Shown: one piece after another, positions 37,641-45,984 of the stretch
How positions within the stretch are numbered: position 1 is the stretch's first letter
Layout: each line of letters begins with the position of its first letter
Assembly (NCBI RefSeq): GCF_014202575.1
Contig: NZ_JACHHB010000016.1
Location: 25,074-89,073 of the forward strand
Length of the DNA stretch: 64,000 bases
Reading direction: 5' to 3'
Origin: Texcoconibacillus texcoconensis
GTDB taxonomy: Bacteria; Bacillota; Bacilli; Bacillales; Salisediminibacteriaceae
Notes under the pieces: model-generated
Database searches by the model: none
The model's input: only the letters and a program-made list of their open reading frames with translations
Told to the model about the DNA's origin: nothing
Translations under genes and position numbers: made by a program

Positions 37641-38660
37641 CTATACCTTTTCAAAACGTTCTAAAATTGGGTAAAGGACAATCGCTGCTAACATGTATAA
37701 ATTTAGAATTCCGTATAACGGATATAGCACGGCAACAAGTTGTGAAAAACCAAATGTCGTAAGAGGGATCATTGTACAAACAGCGATAAGCGCTAATAAC
37801 CATAATGGGAAGGGAAAACGGTGTTGAATTCGTGTACAAATGCCAAATACACCAGATGCTGCAGATGTATAAATCGCTCCCCAAAGTAAGCCAGACATAA
37901 TCAAAACCATAAAATGAGGGTAATTTGCAATAATCGCAAACAATGGAATTTCATATAACATTGCTTCATGAGCTACTTGTAGTAATGATTCATTATATAG
38001 TAACGATACGCTTCCCAAAATACCAGCACTACCTAAGCTAGCTATCCATATCTCACCAGGGTGGGAGATTTTTTGTCCTACAGCAGATAAAACGGCGATA
38101 AGCGGTAAGATATTTAAAGCTGTAAATGTAAATGCCGTCGGCCAATTACTTTGCCTCATCACATCAAACTGAATCGGAAAACCATTCATCCATTGGAATG
38201 CTAGAAGCGATCCTATAAGGAATAAAATAAGTAGAGGGATGATCAATGCATTCATGGACGTCATTCCACGAATCCCCCAAATAAATAAAACAACAAGAAG
38301 TGCCGACATCAAAATGACACCGTACCAATACGGTACATACATCACTTCTAACGTTGCTCCACCACCAGCAATCATAATAACGGACATTGAAAATAAATAG
38401 AGAAAAATCATACCATCATAAAACCTTGTCAATCGCTTCCCTACCAACGCTTGTAAAATTGGAATATAATGCTGAGATTGTTTTTCATAACTAATGGACA
38501 TAATCACAAAGCAACATACAAAAAAGAAAATTGCAAACAAGATGATCGCAAGCGTACTTTCTGACCCGAAAAACTGCCACAACTCACGCCCCGATGCATA
38601 TCCAGCCCCGATCATTGTTCCGATGATAAGAAACATCCACTTGAACCCTGCCTGCCACAT
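37641..38660 (-). CDS. YkvI-like polytopic membrane protein
   Basis: A 339-residue membrane protein with about ten hydrophobic segments. The N-terminal GFKWMFLIIGTMIGAGYASG, with the Gly-rich broken helix, resembles the YkvI family and, more distantly, amino-acid/sodium symporters of the APC fold. The substrate is unknown. The frame is open from 38744, but AAGGTGAA lies about 9 nt before the ATG at 38660 (MWQAGFKW), which starts directly in the first helix. It is divergent from yyaC. Confidence 0.72.
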   Translation of the reverse strand: MWQAGFKWMFLIIGTMIGAGYASGRELWQFFGSESTLAIILFAIFFFVCCFVIMSISYEKQSQHYIPILQALVGKRLTRFYDGMIFLYLFSMSVIMIAGGGATLEVMYVPYWYGVILMSALLVVLFIWGIRGMTSMNALIIPLLILFLIGSLLAFQWMNGFPIQFDVMRQSNWPTAFTFTALNILPLIAVLSAVGQKISHPGEIWIASLGSAGILGSVSLLYNESLLQVAHEAMLYEIPLFAIIANYPHFMVLIMSGLLWGAIYTSAASGVFGICTRIQHRFPFPLWLLALIAVCTMIPLTTFGFSQLVAVLYPLYGILNLYMLAAIVLYPILERFEKV

Positions 38661-38756
38661 GATCACTTCACCTTTTTCCCTTTTCATTGTTGGAAATGTA
38701 TAGAAATAACACTGTTTTCCTATACTGTTAATACTTATGGACAAAGGGTGGCTTGT

Positions 38757-39353
38757 ATGATGTTTCCTAAAGAACTTTTTAAAAGAGATCGTGAAAATAC
38801 GTTTCGAATCGCTGCGGATAGTGAACTAAGTGACAGTAAAATTGCTAAGCAAATGATAAATCTCTTCCCTGAAACAACAGGTAAAGATATAGTGATCGTT
38901 TGCATCGGTAGCGACCGTGCAACAGGTGATTGTTTCGGGCCTATTATCGGATCAAAATTAAAACAACGGTTAAACGAACCTTTTTTCGTTTATGGAACAT
39001 TAAATGAACCTGTTCATGCTGTAAATCTACAAGAAACGCTCACATACATTGCCAATGAGCACCCTGATGCTTTTGTTATTGGCATTGATGCCTGTCTTGG
39101 TATATCTAGTAATGTCGGCACAATCACGTTGGCGCAAGGACCGGTCTACCCGGGAGCAGCTATGAAAAAAGATTTACCAGCTGTCGGAGACATTCACTTA
39201 ACCGGTATCGTCAATGTTGGCGGGTATATGGAGATGATGGTTCTTCAAAATACTCGTTTGTCAATCGTGATGGATATGGCTCACGTTGTCAGTAGTGCCT
39301 TTTCAATCGTTGAAATTAAACTTAAACATTTATCATTACAAAAAGGCGGATAA
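38757..39353 (+). CDS. yyaC: Spore protein YyaC (DUF1256)
   Basis: A roughly 199-residue YyaC/DUF1256 protein, related in fold to the GPR spore protease. VIVCIGSDRATGDCFGPIIG, GIDACLGISSNVGTI, GPVYPGAAMKKDLPAVGDI and LTGIVNVGGYMEMMVLQNTR are conserved. In B. subtilis it is expressed in the forespore; its role is uncertain. AAAGGGTGG lies 5 nt before ATG 38757 and 8 nt before ATG 38760; either start is possible, and the upstream GTG at 38748 overlaps that motif. It marks the organism as a spore former. Confidence 0.92.
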   Translation: MMFPKELFKRDRENTFRIAADSELSDSKIAKQMINLFPETTGKDIVIVCIGSDRATGDCFGPIIGSKLKQRLNEPFFVYGTLNEPVHAVNLQETLTYIANEHPDAFVIGIDACLGISSNVGTITLAQGPVYPGAAMKKDLPAVGDIHLTGIVNVGGYMEMMVLQNTRLSIVMDMAHVVSSAFSIVEIKLKHLSLQKGG

Positions 39354-39401
39354 CTAACCATCAACATTTTTGTACGCTGGTTCTTCAATATTTTTCAGGT
39401 A

Positions 39402-40136
39402 TTAAAAGAAATAAACTTGTCCTACCACTAGTAAAATGACGACGATGAGGCCTGGAAGTAGGTTGGCAACGCGAATATTGGTGATTCCAAGCAAATTAAA
39501 GCCAATCGCCATAATCATGACGCCCCCTACTGCCGTCATTTCTATAATAAATTGGTCAAGAATGTCCGTAGGCAACCACTCTACAATAAAGGAAGCAAAT
39601 ATAGCGATACTTCCTTGATACAGAAGGACTGGAAATGCAGCAAAAAATACACCAAAACCTAACGTCGTTGCAAATACAATCGATGAGAAACCGTCGATCA
39701 ATGACTTGGTATATAAAATCGAATGGTCATGCCTTACTCCACTATCTAACGCACCAATCACAGACATTGCACCAACAACAAAAACAAGCGTAGCTATGAC
39801 AAACCCTTGCGCAAGAGAAGGTCCATCTTCATTTTCTTCTCCTTGATTCTGAGTGCGCTCATTATTTAAACGTTGTTCCAACCACTTTCCTGTGTGGTTA
39901 AGTTTTCCTTCTAAGTTTAAGCGCTCACCTATGACCCCACCAACAGCTAAACTAATAATCACAAATAAAAATTGTTCACTTTCTAATCCCATCGACAACC
40001 CTAACATAATCACTGCAAGGGAAATGGCTTTCATGACCGTTTCCTTCATCGACTCAGAAAACCCTTTGATTCGTAATCCGATTAATGCCCCGATCATGAT
40101 CGCTAGCCCGTTTACGACCGTTCCTAATAAAATCAT
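39402..40136 (-). CDS. DUF554 membrane protein (YdfK/YqgA type)
   Basis: A 244-residue membrane protein with about seven hydrophobic helices. MILLGTVVNGLAIMIGALIG, the ISLAVGGVIGERLNLE segment and DGFSSIVFATTLGFGVFF are typical of DUF554. Function is unknown. AAGAGGTGA lies just before the ATG at 40136; a longer frame to 40172 would overlap the upstream gene. It starts 11 bp after the class V aminotransferase, so the two probably form an operon. Confidence 0.87.
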   Translation of the reverse strand: MILLGTVVNGLAIMIGALIGLRIKGFSESMKETVMKAISLAVIMLGLSMGLESEQFLFVIISLAVGGVIGERLNLEGKLNHTGKWLEQRLNNERTQNQGEENEDGPSLAQGFVIATLVFVVGAMSVIGALDSGVRHDHSILYTKSLIDGFSSIVFATTLGFGVFFAAFPVLLYQGSIAIFASFIVEWLPTDILDQFIIEMTAVGGVMIMAIGFNLLGITNIRVANLLPGLIVVILLVVGQVYFF

Positions 40137-40147
40137 ATTTTCACCTC

Positions 40148-41305
40148 TTACACACCGAGCAACCCTTGACAAATTTCATCGATCGCTTTGATTAAATCAT
40201 CTACTTCTTCTTCTGTATTATAAGGACCTACACTGACGCGAATCAGTCCTGTATCGATCGTCTCTAACCATTCATGAGCGGCAGGGCTACAGTGTAAGCC
40301 AGCACGCACAGCAATTTGATAATGTTCATCTAAAATCATCGCAACTTCATGGACATTGACCCCTTCTATTTCAAAGGAGATGACACCGATCCTATCATTG
40401 CTTTGATCAGGGCCAACATAACGAACATGTTCTATCGCCTGTAACCCTTGTAAACAGCGATCCACTAGCTTTTTCTCATGATTGGCAACCTCTTCAAGTC
40501 CAATCTTTTCTAATTGCTCTATAGCCTTCGATAACCCTGCAATTCCCGGTGTATTTAATGTACCGCTTTCCATACTTTCAGGCCAATTACTTGGTTGTAA
40601 ACGGGATTCCGATTGACTGCCTGTTCCGCCTTGGATAAGGGGAGTAAGTTGAATACCTTGCTGTGCCATTAAAACACCTGTCCCTTGAGGACCTAATAAC
40701 CCTTTATGTCCTGGAAATGCCAATAAATCAATGTTTTGTTCACTCATGTCAATTGGACGAATTCCAGCCGTTTGTGACGCATCTACACATGTGAGTATAC
40801 CGCGTTGTTTTGCGTACTCACAGAGGCGTTCAATGGGTAAGAGGGCTCCTGTCACGTTTGACGCATGTGTAGCAATGAATAATTTTGTATTAGGAAGAAA
40901 AGATTCTTCTAGCTTCTCCTCACTTACATTGCCGTTGTAGTCTGGGTGAATATACGTCACTTCTATGCCATGGGAATCTTTAAGCTCCTCTAGTGGACGA
41001 CGTACAGAATTATGCTCCATCGCTGTCGAAACAACATGGTCGCCTTCTTGAAAAGGCAATCCTTTAACCGCTTGATTAATTGCATACGTTGCGTTTGGAT
41101 AAAACAACACACGCTCAGGATGTTTAAACGAAAAGAATGAAGCTAATTGTTTTCTTGTGTGAGAAACAACTTGGTGAGCACGTTGCGCTAACTGATGCCC
41201 CCCTCTTCCAGGGTTGGCAGCAAATGATTCAACCGCTTCTACCATTGCTTCTGTAACACCTTTTGGTTTTGGAAAACTAGAGGCAGCTTGATCAAAATAT
41301 ATCAT
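40148..41305 (-). CDS. Class V aminotransferase, cysteine desulfurase-like
   Basis: A 385-residue PLP enzyme of the NifS/Csd group. MIYFDQAASSFPKPKGVTEA at the N-terminus, ANPGRGGHQLA, the PLP lysine in LAFPGHKGLLGPQGTG and the C-terminal cysteine region AVRAGLHCSPAAHEWL match the Firmicute subfamily often annotated as cysteine desulfurase family protein. Whether sulfur is the real substrate is unproven; no scaffold gene lies nearby. AAAGGAG lies about 12 nt before the ATG. Its 5' flank carries the GGGTCAGAC hairpin (41338). Confidence 0.88.
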   Translation of the reverse strand: MIYFDQAASSFPKPKGVTEAMVEAVESFAANPGRGGHQLAQRAHQVVSHTRKQLASFFSFKHPERVLFYPNATYAINQAVKGLPFQEGDHVVSTAMEHNSVRRPLEELKDSHGIEVTYIHPDYNGNVSEEKLEESFLPNTKLFIATHASNVTGALLPIERLCEYAKQRGILTCVDASQTAGIRPIDMSEQNIDLLAFPGHKGLLGPQGTGVLMAQQGIQLTPLIQGGTGSQSESRLQPSNWPESMESGTLNTPGIAGLSKAIEQLEKIGLEEVANHEKKLVDRCLQGLQAIEHVRYVGPDQSNDRIGVISFEIEGVNVHEVAMILDEHYQIAVRAGLHCSPAAHEWLETIDTGLIRVSVGPYNTEEEVDDLIKAIDEICQGLLGV

Positions 41306-41337
41306 CTTTCTATCTTTCTCCTTTCCTTTTGCACACG

Positions 41338-41397
41338 AAAGGGTCAGACCGTTCACATTAATATTTTGCACGATTCATGTGAATGTCAGACCCTATT
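41338..41397. repeat. GGGTCAGAC hairpin element 1
   Basis: AAAGGGTCAGAC and TTCACAT face ATGTGAA and GTCAGACCCT across about 20 nt, giving an imperfect 18-bp stem. It lies between parB and the aminotransferase gene. It shares its outer sequence with element 2 at 44192. Confidence 0.75.
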
Positions 41398-41413
41398 GAG
41401 TCAAAATATCAAG

Positions 41414-42274
41414 TTATTCTTGTTCCTGTTGTTGCAAAAGGGACAATACTCTTTCTAGATCATCTTCTGAAAAATAATCTATTTCGATTTTCCCTTTTTT
41501 CTTACCTGGTTTTATCGAAACGCTTGTCCCAAAATAATCTCGAAGCGTCGCTTCTTTTTCTTTTAAAAATGGACTTAATTTCGGCTCTCGTTCTTTCGTT
41601 TCACGTGAAACACGATCATTTTTTTGTTGAATCCATTCTTCTAATTGACGCACACTCCACTGCTCTTTAATGACTTTTTGAATGAGTGGCGCTAACGCAT
41701 CTTGAGATTTTAACCCCAATAATGCACGACCATGCCCCATCGATAATTTCCCTTCAGCAATGTACGATTGCGCTAATTCAGGAAGTTGGAGCAAACGTAA
41801 GTGGTTAGCAACATGCGGTCGACTTTTACCAAGTTTACGCGCTAACTCTTCTTGCGTTACTTGTGCATGTTCCAATAACTTTTGATATGCTTTGGCCTCT
41901 TCTAATGGATTCAAGTCCTCACGCTGAATATTTTCAATCAAGGCCATTTCCATCATTTGATCGTCCGTTAAATCACGGATAACAACAGGGATGGTTTCCA
42001 ATTTTGCCTCTTTTGCAGCACGATAACGCCGTTCACCAACGACAATTTCATAACCTTTAATACTCGTGCGAACAATCAGTGGTTGTAAAACCCCATGTTG
42101 TTGAATCGATTCTTTCAATTCATTGATTGATTCATCAGAAAAAGATTTTCGTGGTTGATACGGATTCGGTCTTAATTCACTAAGTGAGACTTCTTTTATT
42201 TGTTCATCTTGTACAGACTCACTTTCAGCGTCAGGAAAGAATGCCGATATACCTTTTCCTAACCCTCTAGCCAT
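41414..42274 (-). CDS. parB: Chromosome partitioning protein ParB (Spo0J)
   Basis: CTP-dependent DNA clamp that loads at parS and spreads, recruiting SMC and regulating Soj. MARGLGKGISAFF, the CTP-binding GERRYRAAKEA and ENIQREDLNPLEEA motifs, and the helix-turn-helix TQEELARKLGKSRPHVANHLRLL are intact. The start at 42274 (GGAGGAGG 9 nt upstream) overlaps the parA stop by eight bases (ATGGCTAG). A parS site lies inside the coding sequence at 41597, as in B. subtilis. Confidence 0.97.
   Translation of the reverse strand: MARGLGKGISAFFPDAESESVQDEQIKEVSLSELRPNPYQPRKSFSDESINELKESIQQHGVLQPLIVRTSIKGYEIVVGERRYRAAKEAKLETIPVVIRDLTDDQMMEMALIENIQREDLNPLEEAKAYQKLLEHAQVTQEELARKLGKSRPHVANHLRLLQLPELAQSYIAEGKLSMGHGRALLGLKSQDALAPLIQKVIKEQWSVRQLEEWIQQKNDRVSRETKEREPKLSPFLKEKEATLRDYFGTSVSIKPGKKKGKIEIDYFSEDDLERVLSLLQQQEQE
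41597..41612. other. parS-like site 2, inside parB
   Basis: CGTTTCACGTGAAACA differs from the parS consensus only at the first base. It lies within parB, mirroring the intragenic parS in B. subtilis spo0J. Confidence 0.85.
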
Positions 42275-43028
42275 TGGCAACAACCTCCTCCGCTAAGTCT
42301 ACATACACTTGCGCACCTTTAGAACGTGCGTCATATTTTATAATTGGTTCCCCATAACTTGGTGCCTCTCCTAATCGGACATTTCGTGGAATCACAGTTT
42401 GAAAGACTTTCTCTCGGAAGTATTTTTTCACTTCATCAATCACTTGAATACCTAAGTTTGTCCGCGCATCGAGCATCGTTAGTAGAACACCTTCGATCAC
42501 TAAATCGTGATTTAAATGTTTTTGTACGAGTCGTACTGTATTGAGTAATTGACTCAACCCTTCAAGAGCATAATACTCACATTGAACAGGGATGAGTACG
42601 GAGTGTGATGCGGTTAAAGAATTTAATGTTAGTAATCCTAAAGATGGCGGACAATCAATGACGATATAATCATATTTTTCAGACACTTCTTCCAAGGCTT
42701 TTTTTAACCGAACTTCCCTGGAAATGGTCGGAACAAGTTCAATCTCCGCACCAGCTAATTGGATCGTCGACGGTAATACATCAAGGTTGGGCATAGACGT
42801 TTCGACGATTACTTCTTCAGCACCACATTCTTCTACAAGAACGTTGTAAATACACTGGTCTACATCTCCCTTATCAACACCCACGCCACTCGTGGAATTT
42901 CCTTGTGGATCAATATCAACCATTAATACACGATTACCAACATGTGCTAGACATGCACTTAAATTGACAGCTGACGTCGTTTTCCCGACGCCTCCTTTTT
43001 GGTTCGCAATTGAAATGATTCTCCCCAT
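42267..43028 (-). CDS. parA: Chromosome partitioning ATPase ParA (Soj)
   Basis: Deviant Walker ATPase of 253 residues. MGRIISIANQKGGVGKTTSAVNL holds the P-loop with the signature lysine; VDIDPQGNST and VIDCPPSLGLLTLNSL follow. It partners ParB in origin segregation and regulates DnaA. It is the first gene of parAB, and the gap upstream is enlarged by repeats. Confidence 0.98.
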   Translation of the reverse strand: MGRIISIANQKGGVGKTTSAVNLSACLAHVGNRVLMVDIDPQGNSTSGVGVDKGDVDQCIYNVLVEECGAEEVIVETSMPNLDVLPSTIQLAGAEIELVPTISREVRLKKALEEVSEKYDYIVIDCPPSLGLLTLNSLTASHSVLIPVQCEYYALEGLSQLLNTVRLVQKHLNHDLVIEGVLLTMLDARTNLGIQVIDEVKKYFREKVFQTVIPRNVRLGEAPSYGEPIIKYDARSKGAQVYVDLAEEVVANG

Positions 43029-43364
43029 CTTTTCACCTACCTAACTCATCGCTTGCTTTTTCGTGGCTGATGTTTCACTGTTGTCTATTTTATCATGAAA
43101 ATGTCATTATGCCTTACAAAGAGTGACAAAAATTTTTGTAAACAGGACATCTTTCCTATGTGAATGAATCTCGCTAATCATCCCTACATCATTTTCGTAT
43201 CAAATGTTGTTATTAGGGCTTCAGTCCAAATGCACACCACTTGAGTACAGGCGGACGGTGTGACATTCGCCCCTGTTTTTTCTTCGTTATCACAGTCAAC
43301 CAATGCCTCTCCTCAGAATCACGCATCACTGACGAGGCAGGGCTCCGATTTAAGAAACTCATGC
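43029..43364. other. Upstream region of parA with no recognised gene
   Basis: AT-rich sequence to about 43150 should hold the parA promoter, although no clear -35/-10 pair was found. From 43190 to 43364 the composition becomes GC-richer and unlike the flanks, but no ORF, RNA or repeat partner could be recognised. Confidence 0.5.
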
Positions 43365-43549
43365 ATGTGAACCAGTTTCATAATGAAGGGTTTTAACCAA
43401 CATCACGAAGATTAACGTTCGTTTTTGAAACGAGTAATTGAAACGAAAGGCGGTGACGCCCAAAGGATAAGCGCAGTCTGAAGATCCAATTCAGCGACGG
43501 TTTGTGGAGCTAAATTTAGCTGAAGACAAGCCCTTGAGAAAGCGTCCGC
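43365..43549. repeat. Dispersed 185-bp repeat, copy B
   Basis: Inverted copy of 6322-6506, about nine of ten bases matching with equal length. The GCGGACG end abuts a transposase fragment six bases later. Confidence 0.9.
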
Positions 43550-43555
43550 CTTAGT

Positions 43556-43783
43556 GCACCTGCACGTGGTTCTCTAGCCTGGAAAGAACGTTACAAGGAA
43601 CGTAGTTCCGTTGAACGAGTTATTGGATATCTAAAAGAGTTCTTTCAGCTAAATAATGTAAGGTATCGTACTGGCAAACGAGCGAAAGTCCAATTTGATT
43701 TAACAACAATGTTTTACAATGGAATGAAGTTGGCAAGTGCACGTTTAAATCATAAATCTGTAAAGAGTCAAACAGTAGCTTAA
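43556..43783 (+). pseudogene. C-terminal remnant of a DDE transposase
   Basis: A frame of 75 codons without a start, ending at TAA 43781, encodes ARGSLAWKERYKERSSVERV, IGYLKEFFQLNNVRYRTGKR and AKVQFDLTTMFYNGMKLASA. This resembles the C-terminal end of DDE_Tnp_1 (IS4/IS1182-like) transposases, including the last catalytic Glu in SSVERV. The rest of the gene is missing, cut at the edge of repeat copy B. Confidence 0.75.
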
Positions 43784-43838
43784 ATGAAAAGGTGTTTAAT
43801 TTGAATTTCATTACTTTTTTATATAACGCTACAGCGTA

Positions 43839-44042
43839 GTTGGACGGAATCTGCGAGACTCCTGCGGGAATAGCAATAGCTGAAGACCCCGCAGAGGCGC
43901 ACAGGACGTGGGTCAGTTCGGCGTTGCAACAGGACGTTGCGAACTTAGCCGAACTTCCCAACGAGGAGGCTGAAGCATTGCCCGCGGAAAGCGAGCAATT
44001 CTTTTTTGCGACGAGTAATCGCAGGAGCAGATGCAGTCCAAC
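43839..44042. repeat. Structured repeat with terminal inverted repeats
   Basis: Ends GTTGGACGGAATCTGC (43839) and GCAGATGCAGTCCAAC (44027) are inverted repeats with 12 of 16 bases pairing. Inside are CTGCGGG/CCCGCAG (43862, 43888) and a compound hairpin AGTTCGGC/GCCGAACT (43915, 43948) enclosing GCAAC/GTTGC. It is non-coding and similar in style to the GC-rich intergenic repeats of Bacillaceae. Confidence 0.75.
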
Positions 44043-44191
44043 GAAGCTGCATTGTACGTTAAATTACTAATTTGCCAGTTTAAAAATACAATGATAATAT
44101 CATTTCATTCTGTTTTTATATTCATTTTTAAGGAAGTGAATTATGAAATTCATTCAAGTATAAAATAAATATGGAAAACATATTATAAAAT

Positions 44192-44283
44192 AAAAGGGTC
44201 AGACCCCCTTGTGAACAAACTCAATTAAGCAGCTTTTCGGTGCTGCTAGACAGTTTGTTCACAAAATTAGGAGTCGACCCTTT
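44192..44283. repeat. GGGTCAGAC hairpin element 2
   Basis: AAAAGGGTCAGACC at the left and GAGTCGACCCTTT at the right enclose TTGTGAACAAACT/AGTTTGTTCACAA (13 bp, perfect) and an inner GCAGC/GCTGC hairpin. It sits just after the noc stop and could also terminate noc. Confidence 0.75.
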
Positions 44284-44307
44284 AACAAGTAGATTGAAAA
44301 CATTCTA

Positions 44308-45144
44308 TTACTTCTTCGGTACACGAATTGTAAATTGAACATAATCTTCATGGTCTTCTTCATCGGTATCAATATCCATTCCTGTCTTCATAACCATATC
44401 TACAGATTGGCGAATCGTGTTTAAAGCTAAGCGCGTATCTTTAGATACACTTTTACGAACAGGCTTTGGCTTAGGTTCTTTCTTTTCCTTCATTTTAGCT
44501 ACTTGGGCTTCCGTTTGCTTAACGTTTAACTCTTGTTCGATCACTTTCTTCAAGACTGCTTCTTGTTCCTCAAGGGTTTCCAGAGCAATTAAGGCGCGTG
44601 CGTGCCGTTCCGTAATCGTTCGATTCAATAAAGCATCTTGCACCGACTGGGGAAGGTGAAGTAAACGAAGTTTGTTCGCAATGGTCGATTGCCCTTTTCC
44701 TAGTCGTTGAGCTAAGCTTTCTTGTGTTAACCCATGCAGTTCAAGAAGTCTTTGATAGGCCGTCGCTTCTTCAATTGCAGTAAGCCCTTCCCGTTGTAAA
44801 TTCTCAATAAGAGCGACCGATGCCGTTTGCGAATCATTGAATTCACGAACAACAGCTGGGACCGTTTCCCACCCTAGAAGTTGGACTGCTCGCCACCTAC
44901 GTTCACCAGCAATCAACTCGTACCCATCTTCTTGTTCACGTACGACAATTGGTTGAATCATGCCGTGTGTTTTTATCGTTTGTGCCAGTTCTTCAATTCG
45001 CTCATCCTGAAAAATCGTTCTCGGCTGAAAGCGATTTGGTATAATATCGGCTACCGGCAAATCTTTTACTTCATCCTTCTCGCTTGCTTCCACCTTCTCC
45101 TCTTTATCGTTCAACCCTAATATACGGGAAAATGAATGCTTCAT
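44308..45144 (-). CDS. noc: Nucleoid occlusion protein Noc
   Basis: ParB paralogue of 278 residues that binds Noc sites and the membrane to block Z-ring assembly over the nucleoid. The N-terminal [11 protein letters not shown] is the membrane-targeting amphipathic helix. The CTP-binding [25 protein letters not shown] and the helix-turn-helix [20 protein letters not shown] follow. It differs from ParB in these motifs and in gene position (between soj and rsmG), which supports the assignment. Confidence 0.96.
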   Translation of the reverse strand: MKHSFSRILGLNDKEEKVEASEKDEVKDLPVADIIPNRFQPRTIFQDERIEELAQTIKTHGMIQPIVVREQEDGYELIAGERRWRAVQLLGWETVPAVVREFNDSQTASVALIENLQREGLTAIEEATAYQRLLELHGLTQESLAQRLGKGQSTIANKLRLLHLPQSVQDALLNRTITERHARALIALETLEEQEAVLKKVIEQELNVKQTEAQVAKMKEKKEPKPKPVRKSVSKDTRLALNTIRQSVDMVMKTGMDIDTDEEDHEDYVQFTIRVPKK

Positions 45145-45241
45145 CGCGACACCACCTTCAAAAAGCTAGCTACTCTTTAGATTCGGGCTTTCGACCAATT
45201 TATCCTTCTTTTTCTGCGGTAAATTATGATAATATTTCCAA

Positions 45242-45257
45242 CGTTTCACGTGAAACG
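45242..45257. other. parS-like site 3
   Basis: CGTTTCACGTGAAACG, a perfect 16-bp palindrome, matches parS at 14 of 16 positions with both changes at the outer bases. It lies between rsmG and noc, one base from the rsmG stop. Confidence 0.82.
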
Positions 45258-45258
45258 G

Positions 45259-45972
45259 TTATAAGGGTTGTTTATTAGGCATACCTGGTTTACGTGGATA
45301 CTTTTTCGGCGTATCGTGTTGTTTATTCATAATGATGATGTTCCGATCACCGCCGCCTTCAGGTAAAGATAATGAATGATGATTAACAATTTCCCCACCT
45401 AATTTTCGAATTGCCTCATTTGAGGTTGTTAATTCGTCTTGTACTTCGGAACCTTTCATGGCGACAAATGTTCCACCTTTTCGCACAAGAGGAAGACACA
45501 ATTCACTCAACACTGGAAGACGTGCCACGGCACGGGCCATGGCGACGTCATACGATTGACGGTGTTCTTTCTTTTGAGCAAATGCCTCAGCTCGATCATG
45601 ATAAAAAGCCACACCTGTTAAATCAAGCTCTGATGCTAGTGCATTTAAAAAGGTTATTCGTTTATTTAATGAGTCGACAATAGTTACATTCCAATCAGGA
45701 AAAGCTATCTTAATCGGCAAACTTGGAAAACCTGCACCCGCTCCAACATCGACAACTCTTGGAGAAGAATCAATATTTGCGTAAAAAACAGCTGTTATTG
45801 AGTCGTAAAAATGCTTCAAGTACACTTCTTCTTCATCTGTAATCGATGTTAAATTCATTCGTTGGTTCCAGTCAACAAGAAAACGATAATATAAATCGAA
45901 TTGTTCAAGCTGTTCTTGATTCAATTCAATATGATGTTGTTTCAAACGATCCCGAAATTGATCCCGATTCAT
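45259..45972 (-). CDS. rsmG: 16S rRNA (guanine-527-N7)-methyltransferase
   Basis: RsmG (GidB), 237 residues. It methylates G527 of 16S rRNA with SAM; loss gives low-level streptomycin resistance. [20 protein letters not shown], the SAM-binding [20 protein letters not shown] and [16 protein letters not shown] are conserved. It lies 12 bp after mnmG. Confidence 0.97.
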   Translation of the reverse strand: MNRDQFRDRLKQHHIELNQEQLEQFDLYYRFLVDWNQRMNLTSITDEEEVYLKHFYDSITAVFYANIDSSPRVVDVGAGAGFPSLPIKIAFPDWNVTIVDSLNKRITFLNALASELDLTGVAFYHDRAEAFAQKKEHRQSYDVAMARAVARLPVLSELCLPLVRKGGTFVAMKGSEVQDELTTSNEAIRKLGGEIVNHHSLSLPEGGGDRNIIIMNKQHDTPKKYPRKPGMPNKQPL

Positions 45973-45984
45973 GAGTCGCCTCCA

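Noticed and set aside
43620..43961. 113-codon minus-strand frame
   Set aside because: Antisense to the transposase remnant and running into the structured repeat; no support.
43840..44070. 76-codon plus-strand frame in the structured repeat
   Set aside because: Open only because the repeat is GC-rich; no start signal and no protein family recognised.
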